Positions 42,287 to 50,422 of a DNA stretch of 64,000 bases are shown piece after piece. The DNA comes from Pseudomonas sp. LS.1a. GTDB taxonomy: Bacteria > Pseudomonadota > Gammaproteobacteria > Pseudomonadales > Pseudomonadaceae. Each line of letters begins with the position of its first letter. Position 1 is the stretch's first letter. The notes under the pieces were generated by a model. The model made no database searches. It was not told where the DNA came from and saw only the letters and a list, made by a program, of their open reading frames with translations. The DNA lies in assembly GCF_022533585.1 (NCBI RefSeq), contig NZ_CP092827.1, positions 1,342,001-1,406,000 of the forward strand, read 5' to 3'. The translations under genes were made by a program, and so were the position numbers.

Positions 42287-43852
42287 TCAAACCGGTCGCA
42301 ATCGCAAGCTCCGCCACAAGGCAGCCGTCATCAGCACACTCACCCCGGCCCACCCCCAGGCCTGCTGGTTCTCCAGCCCTTCCACAAACAACTGTGGCGC
42401 CACCCCGGCACCGACGATGAACGCCAGCAACGCCACCTCCGCCCGCGGCGCCCGCACCGGCCACCGTGCAAACACCAGCGCCGGCAGCGCCAGCGCTGCG
42501 CTGGGGAAGCTGCGATAGCGTGGGTCGAACACCATCGCCAGCATGCTCACCGCTGCGGCAAAACCTGCCGCCAGCAACAACCAGCCGGCCCGCGCCTGCA
42601 GCCAGGCGTACAGGCGCTCGCGCCAGCCCGTGCGCCGCGCCAGGGCCAGCACGGCATGGGCCAGTACCAACAGGTTCAGCCCCGCCAGCAGCAGCGCCCA
42701 CAGCCATTCCCCGGCAAACCGCGCATGGGTGCGCATCAGCTCGCCCCAAAGCCCCAGGCAAGCGGCACCAAACGCCGCCAGCAACGGCAGCAATATGGCC
42801 GCTGTCGGGGTGGCAGGGCGCCCGGCAAGCATCAGCATCAGCACCATCAGCACGGCACCGGCCAGCAACCATTGCGGCCAGTAAGGCAGGTTGCTCACCG
42901 GCCCTTCAAGTACGCCCTTGTCCTGCCGGTCGGCATCGTAAAGCCCCCAGTAACCACCGACCGCCCCTTCATTGGCGCGCTTCCATGGCTGGTCGAACGC
43001 CTCGATCAGGTTGTAGTGCCAGCCGTTGTTTTCGGCCATGGCCACAAACCCACGAATGAAGCGCGCCTCGTTGACCCGGCCGGGCTCCGCGGTCTCGCGC
43101 TGGCGGCCTTCGCTGGGCCAGCCGGTTTCGCCGATCAGAATGTCCTTGGGCGCGAAGCGCGTGCCAAACACCCGGCGCACATCGGCGACGTGGGCCAGGG
43201 CTTCGTCGATGCCTCGCGGGTCGTCTTCCCAGTAAGGCAGCAGGTGGATAGTCAGGAAGTCCACCGCAGGTGCCACCTGCGGGTGCTGCAACCAGAATTC
43301 CCACACATCGGCGTAGGTTACCGGCACCTTGACCTGGCTTTTCACCCGGGCGATCAGCGTGGCCAGGTGCGCGCCGGTTACTTCCTTGCGAAGCAGCGTC
43401 TCGTTGCCGACGATCACCGCGCTGACCACGTCGGGGTTGGCGTTGGCGGCGGCGATCAGCAGGTCGATTTCTTTCTCGGTGTCTGCCGGGTGGGCGTTGA
43501 CCCAGGCACCCAGCATCACTTTCAGGCCATGCTTGCGCGCCAGCGCCGGGATCGCCTCAAGACCGGTCTGGGAATAGGTACGGATGCACTGAAAACGCTC
43601 GGCCAGCAACGCCAGGTCGGCATCCATGCGTGCCGGGCGCAGGCGCAACGGCTGGTCGTAGGGCGACTGGTCCTTGTCGAACGGGGTGTACGAGGCGCAT
43701 TGCAGCTTGTGTGTCGGGCTGGCCGCGTCGGGCAGTTGCACCGACTTGCCAAGCCCGTACCAGAGCCCTCCGAGCCCGAGCAGGGCGAGCAGGCAGGCAA
43801 GCAGGTACAACGGCAGCAGCAGGCGGGTAGAACTGGGCATCGGGCGGTCCAT
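42287..43852 (-). CDS. Membrane-anchored glycoside hydrolase family 17 protein (beta-1,3-glucanosyltransferase-like)
   Basis: A 521-residue protein. One N-terminal helix (LLLPLYLLACLLALLGLGGL) is followed by a periplasmic GH17 barrel with acid/base VIVGNETLL (E151) and nucleophile IGETGWPSEG (E242). The C-terminal third has about six further membrane helices. Related pseudomonad proteins transfer or branch beta-1,3-glucan and work with NdvB-type cyclic glucan synthesis; that role is inferred here. The nearest methionines are 43852 and 43840, with no clear SD; I use 43852. Confidence 0.87.
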   Translation of the reverse strand: MDRPMPSSTRLLLPLYLLACLLALLGLGGLWYGLGKSVQLPDAASPTHKLQCASYTPFDKDQSPYDQPLRLRPARMDADLALLAERFQCIRTYSQTGLEAIPALARKHGLKVMLGAWVNAHPADTEKEIDLLIAAANANPDVVSAVIVGNETLLRKEVTGAHLATLIARVKSQVKVPVTYADVWEFWLQHPQVAPAVDFLTIHLLPYWEDDPRGIDEALAHVADVRRVFGTRFAPKDILIGETGWPSEGRQRETAEPGRVNEARFIRGFVAMAENNGWHYNLIEAFDQPWKRANEGAVGGYWGLYDADRQDKGVLEGPVSNLPYWPQWLLAGAVLMVLMLMLAGRPATPTAAILLPLLAAFGAACLGLWGELMRTHARFAGEWLWALLLAGLNLLVLAHAVLALARRTGWRERLYAWLQARAGWLLLAAGFAAAVSMLAMVFDPRYRSFPSAALALPALVFARWPVRAPRAEVALLAFIVGAGVAPQLFVEGLENQQAWGWAGVSVLMTAALWRSLRLRPV

Positions 43853-44049
43853 CGTCAGGCGCAAAAGGGTAGATAGTAGCCCGGCGCCAAACCTTTGGCA
43901 TGCAAGGATCGCGCAGGTTGGCGTAGGCCGATGGCGCTAATGGCATAGTGCTGTCGCATATGGGGCGGCTACAGGTCGTAGCTGGAGCAGGTCGACTATT
44001 GTTGCAGGACGATGATGCAAATTCCGAGACCTGACGAGGGGATGCTTTG

Positions 44050-44910
44050 ATGGCTGCTATTACAAGAATGCGACGTTTCCTGGGTGTGGGCACCGCCATG
44101 GTACTGGCCATGAGCGCGGCACAGGCAATGGCCAAAGAAGTAAGCATTGGTTACGTGGATGGTTGGGCTGACAGCGTGGCGACCACCAACGTGGCCGCCG
44201 AAGTGATCAAGCAGAAACTCGGTTACGACGTGAAGTTGCAGGCCGTGGCCACCGGGATCATGTGGCAGGGCGTGGCAACCGGCAAGCTCGATGCCATGTT
44301 GTCGGCCTGGTTGCCGGTGACCCATGGCGAGTACTGGGCCAAGAACAAGGACAACGTGGTCGACTACGGCCCGAACTTCAAGGACGCCAAGATCGGCCTG
44401 ATCGTCCCCGAGTACGTCAAGGCGGTGAGCATCGCCGACCTCAAGACCGACGACACCTTCAAGCAGAAGATCGTCGGCATCGACGCAGGCTCCGGCGTAA
44501 TGCTCAAGACCGACCAGGCCATCAAGGACTACGACCTGAGCGGTTACAAGCTGCAGGCCAGCTCCGGCGCGGCGATGACTGCGGAACTGGGCCGTGCCTA
44601 TGCCAAGCAGCAGTCCATTGCAGTGACTGGCTGGGTACCGCACTGGATGTTCGCCAAGTGGAAGCTGAAGTTCCTCGAAGACCCGAAAGGCGTGTATGGC
44701 GCCGCGGAAACCGTGAACAGCATCGGCAGCAAGGAACTGGCGACCAAGGCCCCGGAAGTGGCGGAGTTCCTGAAGAAGTTCAACTGGCAGTCGAAGGACG
44801 AGATTGGCGAAGTGATGCTGGCGATCCAGGAAGGCGCCAAGCCTGAAGCGGCGGCCAAGGACTGGGTGGCCAAGCACCCTGATCGTGTGAAGGAGTGGAC
44901 TGGCAAGTAA
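44050..44910 (+). CDS. betX: Glycine betaine-binding protein BetX (OpuAC family)
   Basis: A 286-residue periplasmic protein with signal peptide (FLGVGTAMVLAMSAAQAMAK). Aromatic cage-type residues appear in GYVDGWADSVATTNV, MLSAWLPVTHGEYWAK and VTGWVPHWMFAKWKLKFLED, as in quaternary-amine binders. No permease or ATPase gene adjoins it. In P. aeruginosa the orphan BetX (PA3236), in the same place before yjcH-actP, delivers betaine to the CbcWV core transporter, which is the likely arrangement here. ATG at 44050, preceded by an in-frame TTG. Confidence 0.92.
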   Translation: MAAITRMRRFLGVGTAMVLAMSAAQAMAKEVSIGYVDGWADSVATTNVAAEVIKQKLGYDVKLQAVATGIMWQGVATGKLDAMLSAWLPVTHGEYWAKNKDNVVDYGPNFKDAKIGLIVPEYVKAVSIADLKTDDTFKQKIVGIDAGSGVMLKTDQAIKDYDLSGYKLQASSGAAMTAELGRAYAKQQSIAVTGWVPHWMFAKWKLKFLEDPKGVYGAAETVNSIGSKELATKAPEVAEFLKKFNWQSKDEIGEVMLAIQEGAKPEAAAKDWVAKHPDRVKEWTGK

Positions 44911-44930
44911 CAACCTGTCAGGACCAGTTT

Positions 44931-45026
44931 TGCTGCTTCGCGGGTAAACCCGCTCCCACAGGGATATCCACAGTCTTCAGGCTTGTGCACATCCCTTGTG
45001 GGAGCGGGTTTACCCGCGAAGAGGCC
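44931..45026. repeat. REP doublet (inverted pair)
   Basis: Inverted copies (left head variant TGCTGCTTCGCGGG) covering 44931-44963 and 44994-45026, between betX and yjcH. Confidence 0.88.
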
Positions 45027-45147
45027 ATCACTTTGTTACGCAACCGGTAAAACACCGTTGCATCTAAGACTAAGGTCGTCTGGTTGGCGTCCGATAGCCG
45101 CATAAAGTAAGGGTCGTGGGTTCCACCCCTATCTGTGCTGCTAGGAC

Positions 45148-45155
45148 AAAAACAA
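45148..45155 (+). promoter_or_regulatory. Candidate Crc/Hfq catabolite-repression motif at yjcH start
   Basis: AAAAACAA matches the AAnAAnAA catabolite-activity motif and lies between the AGGA ribosome site and the yjcH ATG. In Pseudomonas, Hfq with Crc binds such motifs to block translation when preferred carbon sources are present. Confidence 0.6.
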
Positions 45156-45466
45156 TGAACGACAGCATTTACCTCTCGATACAAAACAGCCCCCGCTTCA
45201 AGGAGCTGGTCACCAAACGCGAACGGTTCGCCTGGATTCTCTCGGCGATCATGCTCGGCCTGTACTGCGCCTTCATCCTCCTGATCGCCTACGGTCCTCA
45301 GATCCTGGGCACCAAGCTCAGCCCTGAGTCATCGATTACCTGGGGTATTCCCCTGGGCGTCGGCCTGATCGTCTCGGCATTCGTCCTGACCGCCATCTAC
45401 GTACGCCGTGCCAACGGCGAATTCGATGAGCTGAACAAGGCCATCCTGAAGGAGGCGCAACAATGA
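45155..45466 (+). CDS. yjcH: DUF485 membrane protein YjcH
   Basis: A 103-residue protein with two membrane helices ([40 protein letters not shown]) joined by a periplasmic loop. In enterobacteria and pseudomonads yjcH is always paired with actP. It overlaps actP by 4 nt (ATGA). ATG at 45155 with the Crc-like motif immediately upstream. Confidence 0.94.
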   Translation: MNDSIYLSIQNSPRFKELVTKRERFAWILSAIMLGLYCAFILLIAYGPQILGTKLSPESSITWGIPLGVGLIVSAFVLTAIYVRRANGEFDELNKAILKEAQQ

Positions 45467-47127
45467 TTCGCCATGCCAAAGCCCTGGCCGTACTGGCCTG
45501 CGGAGCCTTCGCACCCGCCGTGTGGGCCGCCGATGCCCTGACCGGCGAGGTGCAGAAGCAACCGCTGAACGTTTCCGCGATCGCCATGTTCGTGGCTTTC
45601 GTCGCCTTCACCCTCGGCATTACCTACTGGGCCTCCAAGCGCAACAAGTCGGCGTCGGACTACTACGCCGCCGGTGGCAAGATCACCGGCTTCCAGAACG
45701 GCCTGGCGATTGCCGGTGACTACATGTCGGCTGCCTCGTTCCTGGGTATTTCCGCACTTGTGTTCACCTCTGGCTACGACGGCCTGATCTACTCGATCGG
45801 CTTCCTGGTCGGCTGGCCGATCATTCTCTTCCTGATCGCCGAACGCCTGCGCAACCTGGGCAAGTACACCTTCGCCGACGTGGCCTCGTACCGCCTCGGG
45901 CAGAAAGAAATCCGCACCCTGTCGGCCTCCGGCTCGCTGGTGGTAGTGGCCTTCTACCTGATCGCCCAGATGGTCGGTGCTGGCAAGCTGATCGAGCTGC
46001 TGTTCGGCCTGGACTACCATGTGGCGGTGATCCTGGTGGGTATCCTGATGTGCCTGTACGTACTGTTCGGCGGCATGCTGGCCACCACCTGGGTACAGAT
46101 CATCAAGGCCGTGCTGTTGCTGTCCGGTGCCAGCTTCATGGCGCTGATGGTGATGAAGCACGTGGGCTTCGATTTCAACACCCTGTTCTCCGAAGCGATC
46201 AAGGTGCACGCCAAGGGCGAGGCGATCATGAGCCCGGGCGGCCTGGTCAAGGACCCGATCTCGGCGTTCTCGCTGGGCCTGGCACTGATGTTCGGTACTG
46301 CCGGCCTGCCGCACATCCTGATGCGCTTCTTCACCGTCAGTGACGCCAAGGAAGCGCGCAAGAGCGTGCTGTACGCCACCGGCTTCATTGGCTACTTCTA
46401 CATCCTCACCTTCATCATCGGCTTTGGCGCCATCCTGCTGGTCAGCACCAACCCGGACTTCAAGGACGCCGCTGGCGCTCTGCTGGGCGGTAACAACATG
46501 GCCGCGGTGCACCTGGCCAACGCCGTGGGTGGCAGCGTGTTCCTCGGCTTCATCTCGGCGGTGGCCTTCGCCACCATCCTGGCGGTGGTTGCCGGCCTGA
46601 CCCTGGCCGGTGCCTCGGCGGTGTCCCACGACCTGTACGCCAGTGTATGGCGCAAGGGCAAGGCCAACGACAAGGACGAGATCCGCGTGTCGAAGATCAC
46701 CACCGTTGCCCTGGGCGTGCTGGCGATCGGCCTGGGCATCCTGTTCGAGAAGCAGAACATCGCCTTCATGGTCGGCCTGGCGTTCTCCATCGCGGCCAGC
46801 TGCAACTTCCCGGTACTGCTGCTCTCGATGTACTGGAAGAAGCTGACCACCCGCGGCGCCATGATCGGCGGCTGGCTGGGCCTGGTGAGTGCGGTGACGC
46901 TGATGATCCTCGGCCCGACCATCTGGGTACAGATCCTCGGACACGAGAAGCCGATCTACCCGTACGAGTACCCGGCGCTGTTCTCCATGGCTATTGCCTT
47001 CGTCAGCATCTGGTTCTTCTCGGTCACCGACAAGTCCAAGGCTGCTGAAGACGAACGTGCGCTGTTCTTCCCGCAGTTCGTGCGTTCGCAGACTGGCCTG
47101 GGGGCTTCGGGGGCTGTTTCGCACTGA
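45463..47127 (+). CDS. actP: Cation/acetate symporter ActP
   Basis: A 554-residue sodium:solute symporter. An N-terminal signal-like helix ([20 protein letters not shown]) is followed by about thirteen membrane helices. SSS signatures include [38 protein letters not shown] and [17 protein letters not shown]. It imports acetate and other short carboxylates. The CrbS/MxtR sensor encoded at the left end of this window controls this operon in other pseudomonads. A terminator follows 14 bp after the stop. Confidence 0.96.
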   Translation: MIRHAKALAVLACGAFAPAVWAADALTGEVQKQPLNVSAIAMFVAFVAFTLGITYWASKRNKSASDYYAAGGKITGFQNGLAIAGDYMSAASFLGISALVFTSGYDGLIYSIGFLVGWPIILFLIAERLRNLGKYTFADVASYRLGQKEIRTLSASGSLVVVAFYLIAQMVGAGKLIELLFGLDYHVAVILVGILMCLYVLFGGMLATTWVQIIKAVLLLSGASFMALMVMKHVGFDFNTLFSEAIKVHAKGEAIMSPGGLVKDPISAFSLGLALMFGTAGLPHILMRFFTVSDAKEARKSVLYATGFIGYFYILTFIIGFGAILLVSTNPDFKDAAGALLGGNNMAAVHLANAVGGSVFLGFISAVAFATILAVVAGLTLAGASAVSHDLYASVWRKGKANDKDEIRVSKITTVALGVLAIGLGILFEKQNIAFMVGLAFSIAASCNFPVLLLSMYWKKLTTRGAMIGGWLGLVSAVTLMILGPTIWVQILGHEKPIYPYEYPALFSMAIAFVSIWFFSVTDKSKAAEDERALFFPQFVRSQTGLGASGAVSH

Positions 47128-47141
47128 TCCTTCCGGCAATG

Positions 47142-47170
47142 AAAAAACCGCGCTTCGGCGCGGTTTTTTT
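47142..47170 (+). terminator. Intrinsic terminator of yjcH-actP
   Basis: AAAAAACCGCGC-TTCG-GCGCGGTTTTTTT; the A run makes it usable from both strands, so it may also end the convergent DUF3309 gene. Confidence 0.95.
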
Positions 47171-47180
47171 GTTTTCGCCG

Positions 47181-47333
47181 CTAGATCATGCCTAGCAGCA
47201 ACAACACCAACAGGACAACCAGCACCACGCCGATGATGCCGGACGGGCCGTAGCCCCAGCTGCGCGAGTGCGGGAAGACCGGTAAGCCACCAATCAGCAG
47301 AAGGATCAGGATGATGATGAGGATCGTGGTCAT
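47181..47333 (-). CDS. DUF3309 small membrane protein
   Basis: A 50-residue peptide read on the minus strand, ATG 47333 to TAG 47181. Two hydrophobic stretches (MTTILIIILILLLIGG and GIIGVVLVVLLVLLLLGMI) flank the conserved LPVFPHSRSWGYGPS, the DUF3309 signature. AAGGA lies 7 nt upstream. Function unknown; this size is often missed in gene calling. Convergent with actP. Confidence 0.88.
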   Translation of the reverse strand: MTTILIIILILLLIGGLPVFPHSRSWGYGPSGIIGVVLVVLLVLLLLGMI

Positions 47334-47645
47334 GACGGAGTCCTTGCGTGGTTGAAGGTCAAGGGCCTCGGACTGCTGGCCTCTTGCAAGTAGGGACTAG
47401 TGGGGGGTGTAAAAAATTCCATTTGAGTGGTTGCTTGGGCCGGCCTCTTCGCGAGTAAACCTGCTCCCACAGGATCATCACAGGCCTGTGGGTTGCGCTG
47501 TCCCTGTGGGAGCGGGTTTACCCGCGAAGAGGCCGGAACTGACCACACAATCATGCCCTTCCATTCACTACCCTGATGAACCCTGCCTGCCCCCGAGGCC
47601 TTGATTAGACTTGTTGCTCAACCCATCAGAACAAGGCCAGCCACC
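47334..47645. other. 312-bp intergenic stretch containing a REP doublet
   Basis: Between divergent DUF3309 and SDR genes. Apart from the REP doublet at 47440-47536 I see no gene, dyad or confident promoter. Confidence 0.6.
47440..47536. repeat. REP doublet (inverted pair)
   Basis: Inverted copies at 47440-47473 (variant GCGAGTAAACCTGC) and 47502-47536. Confidence 0.9.
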
Positions 47646-48455
47646 ATGCAAAACCGCATCATGATCACCGGCGCCGGGTCCGGCCTCGGTCGCGAGATCG
47701 CCCTGCGCTGGGCGCGTGAGGGCTGGCGCCTGGCGCTGGCCGATGTCAACGAAGCCGGCCTGCGCGAAACCCTGGCGCTGGCCCGCGCGGCCGGCGGCGA
47801 GGGCTTCGTCCAGCGCTGTGACGTGCGCGACTACAGCCAGCTCACTGCCCTGGCCCAGGCCTGCACCGAGCAATTCGGCGGCATCGATGTGATCGTCAAC
47901 AATGCCGGCGTCGCCTCGGGCGGGTTCTTCGCCGAACTTTCGCTGGAGGACTGGGACTGGCAGATCGCGGTCAACCTGATGGGCGTGGTCAAGGGCTGCA
48001 AAGCCTTCCTGCCGCTGCTGGAGCGCAGCAAGGGGCGGATCATCAATATCGCCTCGATGGCCGCGCTGATGCAGGGCCCGGGCATGAGCAACTACAACGT
48101 GGCCAAGGCCGGCGTGCTGGCCCTGTCGGAAAGCCTGCTGGTGGAGCTGCGCCAGCTGGAGGTGGCGGTGCACGTGGTGTGCCCGTCATTCTTCCAGACC
48201 AACCTGCTGGACTCGTTCCGCGGGCCGAACCCGGCGATGAAAGCGCAGGTTGGCAAGCTGCTGGAAGGCTCGCCGATCAATGCAGCGGAAATCGCCGACT
48301 ACATCCACCAGCAGGTTGGCGCGGGTGAGTTCCTGATCCTGCCCCATGAGGCCGGGCGCCAGGCCTGGCAACTGAAGCGTCAGGCCCCCGAGCGGCTGTA
48401 TGACGAGATGGCTGAAATGGCGGTGAAAATGCGGGCCAAGGCTCATTCGCGATGA
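47646..48455 (+). CDS. Short-chain dehydrogenase/reductase
   Basis: A 269-residue classical SDR. Cofactor motif TGAGSGLG at residues 8-15, aspartate LADVNEAG at the end of beta 2 (favouring NAD), NNAG, the catalytic Ser in INIASMAAL and YNVAK. The C-terminal extension to 269 residues is basic. Substrate unknown. ATG at 47646; the upstream spacer has no strong SD. No operon partner. Confidence 0.9.
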   Translation: MQNRIMITGAGSGLGREIALRWAREGWRLALADVNEAGLRETLALARAAGGEGFVQRCDVRDYSQLTALAQACTEQFGGIDVIVNNAGVASGGFFAELSLEDWDWQIAVNLMGVVKGCKAFLPLLERSKGRIINIASMAALMQGPGMSNYNVAKAGVLALSESLLVELRQLEVAVHVVCPSFFQTNLLDSFRGPNPAMKAQVGKLLEGSPINAAEIADYIHQQVGAGEFLILPHEAGRQAWQLKRQAPERLYDEMAEMAVKMRAKAHSR

Positions 48456-48462
48456 CACGTCT

Positions 48463-48576
48463 GTAAGGAAAATTACCTCAAGATGTAGGGTGCTTCTGAT
48501 TCGCAGCAGAGCTATTGAGTAGCCGAATGCCATCAAGGCAGGCTCCGGTTTTCCCTTTCGTCTGGAGGATCGGAGC
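48463..48576 (+). promoter_or_regulatory. Leader of rsmI with GGA motifs
   Basis: GTAA-GGAAAA-TTAC (48463-48476) can form a stem displaying GGA in the loop, the Rsm/CsrA target shape. Three more GGA triplets (48564-48574) overlap the SD. This suggests Rsm-family proteins control rsmI translation, possibly including RsmI itself. Confidence 0.5.
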
Positions 48577-48765
48577 ATGCTGGTAATAGGGCGCGAAGTA
48601 GGGGAGGTCATCGTGATTGGTGATGACATTCGGATCATGGTGGTAGAGACGCGGGAGGGGGTGGTGCGCTTTGGCGTGGATGCCCCGCGCCAGGTGCCGG
48701 TGCATCGGGCCGAGGTGTACAAGCGCATCAAGGAAGGGCAGCAGGGTAAAGCCCGCAGGGTTTGA
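48577..48765 (+). CDS. rsmI: CsrA/RsmA-family RNA-binding regulator RsmI
   Basis: A 62-residue protein with the CsrA fold: MLVIGREVGEVIVIGDDIRI, RFGVDAPRQVPVHRAEVYKR. The conserved R44-type arginine (VHRAE) and the N-terminal strand contact RNA GGA motifs. The sequence diverges from RsmA (GEVIVIGDDI rather than GETLMIGDDV), and P. putida RsmI is encoded in this neighbourhood as I recall (PP_1746). It acts after transcription on mRNA ribosome sites. SD GGAG. Confidence 0.93.
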   Translation: MLVIGREVGEVIVIGDDIRIMVVETREGVVRFGVDAPRQVPVHRAEVYKRIKEGQQGKARRV

Positions 48766-48769
48766 TGTT

Positions 48770-48792
48770 GCCTGTGCCCGCGAAGAGGCCGT
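48770..48792. repeat. REP remnant
   Basis: GCCTGTGCCCGCGAAGAGGC is a right-hand REP copy that has lost its centre and its partner copy, a decayed element between convergent rsmI and yheU-family genes. Confidence 0.7.
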
Positions 48793-48797
48793 ACCTG

Positions 48798-49025
48798 CTA
48801 GTCGAGCAGCTCGCGGGGCACATCATGCCTGGCCAGCAACTGGCACTGCTGGCTCTCCGGGTCGAACAGGATGAACGCCTGCCCCTTGGCCAAGGCCTGG
48901 CGCACTCGCAGCACACGGGTTTCCAGCGGGGTGTCGTCGCCGTTGTCGGTGCCGTCGCGGGTGACGAAGTCCTCGATCAGGCGGGTCAGGGTTTCGGCTT
49001 GCAGTTGGTCGTAGGGGATCAGCAT
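48798..49025 (-). CDS. YheU-family (UPF0270) protein
   Basis: A 75-residue acidic protein beginning MLIPYDQLQAETLTRLIEDF, the family hallmark, followed by FVTRDGTDNGDD and LFDPESQQCQL. Function is not established. ATG at 49025. It lies 3' of the NAGGN peptidase gene on the same strand, 84 bp away. Confidence 0.92.
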   Translation of the reverse strand: MLIPYDQLQAETLTRLIEDFVTRDGTDNGDDTPLETRVLRVRQALAKGQAFILFDPESQQCQLLARHDVPRELLD

Positions 49026-49109
49026 GGTGGGCGTTGCCTAGGGTGTTGGTGGGGACATGCTACGCGAAACATTCGGGATTTTGGGGCTGCAAAGCAGCCC
49101 CCTGGGCCC

Positions 49110-50294
49110 TCAAGGCTTGTTCCCGACCAGGCTATCCACCGCCGGCACCCGCGTATCGCTCTCCATCTGCGCATCATGCTCCAGCTGATGGCTGAAACGT
49201 TCCAACGATGCATTGGCCGGTTGCGAATCACTGGCAAACACCGGCGGGCTCAGCAGGTACGCTGACAGCAACCGGCTCAGCGCCGCCAGGCTGTCGATAT
49301 GGGTTCGCTCATACCCATGGGTGGCATCGCAGCCAAATGCCACCAGCGCGGTACGTATATCGTGCCCCGCCGTCACCGCAGAATGGGCATCGCTGAAGTA
49401 GTAACGGAACACATCGCGCCGCACCGGCAGGTCGTGGTCGTTGGCCAGTTTCAGCAGGTGGCGGGACAGGTGGTAGTCGTAAGGCCCTGACGAGTCCTGC
49501 ATGGCCACGCTCACCGCATGCTCGCTGGAGGCCTGCCCGGGCGCCACCGGGGCAATGTCAATGCCGAGGAACTCGCTGACATCCCAGGGCAGGGCGCCAG
49601 CCGCGCCAGAGCCGGTCTCCTCGGTGATGGTGAATAGCGGGTGGCAGTCGATCAGCGGTTGGCGGCCGCTTTCCACGACGGCTTTCAGCGCTGCCAGCAG
49701 CGCTGCAACACCGGCCTTGTCGTCCAGGTGGCGGGCGCTGATGTGGCCGCTTTCGGTGAATTCGGGCAGTGGGTCGAAGGCAACGAAATCACCGATGCTC
49801 ACGCCTAGCGCCTCGCAGTCGGCACGGGTGGCGCAGTAGGCATCCAGGCGTACCTCCACGTTTTCCCAACTGATCGGCATCTGGTCGATGGCGGTATTGA
49901 AGGCGTGCCCGCTGGCCATCAGCGGCAGCACGCTGCCACGGTATATGCCAGTGTCGGTGAACACACTGACCCGGCTGCCTTCGGCAAAGCGGCTGGACCA
50001 GCAACCGACCGGTGCCAGGGCCAGGCGGCCATTGTCCTGCAACTGGCGCACGCTGGCGCCGATGGTGTCCAGGTGGGCGGATACGGCGCGATCGGGTGAG
50101 GTCTGCCGGCCCTTGAGGGTGGCGCGGATGGTGCCACGGCGGGTCAGCTCGAAAGGGATGCCCAGCTCGTCCAGGCGTTCGGCCACGTAGCGCACGATGG
50201 TGTCGGTGAAACCGGTGGGGCTGGGGATGGCAAGCATCTCCAGCAGCACGCGCTTGAGGTAGTCGAGATCGGGTTCGGGATGGCGGTCGGACAT
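49110..50294 (-). CDS. M42-family peptidase of the NAGGN osmolyte operon
   Basis: A 394-residue co-catalytic metallopeptidase. Ligands appear in AVSAHLDTIGA (His/Asp), ARHLDDKAGVAALLAAL (bridging Asp), TITEETGSGAAG (Glu pair), YYFSDAHSAVT and the terminal GCDATHGYERTH. Its constant association with N-acetylglutaminylglutamine amide (NAGGN) synthesis genes (the third member of the trio) suggests a role in turnover or processing of the dipeptide; direct proof is lacking. A REP doublet separates it from ngg. Confidence 0.9.
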   Translation of the reverse strand: MSDRHPEPDLDYLKRVLLEMLAIPSPTGFTDTIVRYVAERLDELGIPFELTRRGTIRATLKGRQTSPDRAVSAHLDTIGASVRQLQDNGRLALAPVGCWSSRFAEGSRVSVFTDTGIYRGSVLPLMASGHAFNTAIDQMPISWENVEVRLDAYCATRADCEALGVSIGDFVAFDPLPEFTESGHISARHLDDKAGVAALLAALKAVVESGRQPLIDCHPLFTITEETGSGAAGALPWDVSEFLGIDIAPVAPGQASSEHAVSVAMQDSSGPYDYHLSRHLLKLANDHDLPVRRDVFRYYFSDAHSAVTAGHDIRTALVAFGCDATHGYERTHIDSLAALSRLLSAYLLSPPVFASDSQPANASLERFSHQLEHDAQMESDTRVPAVDSLVGNKP

Positions 50295-50318
50295 GGTTGG
50301 GGCTCCTTATATCCTGCG

Positions 50319-50414
50319 GCGGCCTCTTCGCGGGTAAACCCGCTCCCACAGGGACCCCACAGGGCCTGAGCGCAGCGCCGTACCTGTGGGAGCGGGTTTA
50401 CCCGCGAAGAGGCC
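50319..50414. repeat. REP doublet inside the NAGGN operon
   Basis: Inverted copies at 50319-50353 and 50382-50414, between ngg and the M42 peptidase gene; may uncouple peptidase expression from the synthesis genes. Confidence 0.9.
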
Positions 50415-50422
50415 AGCAGCGG

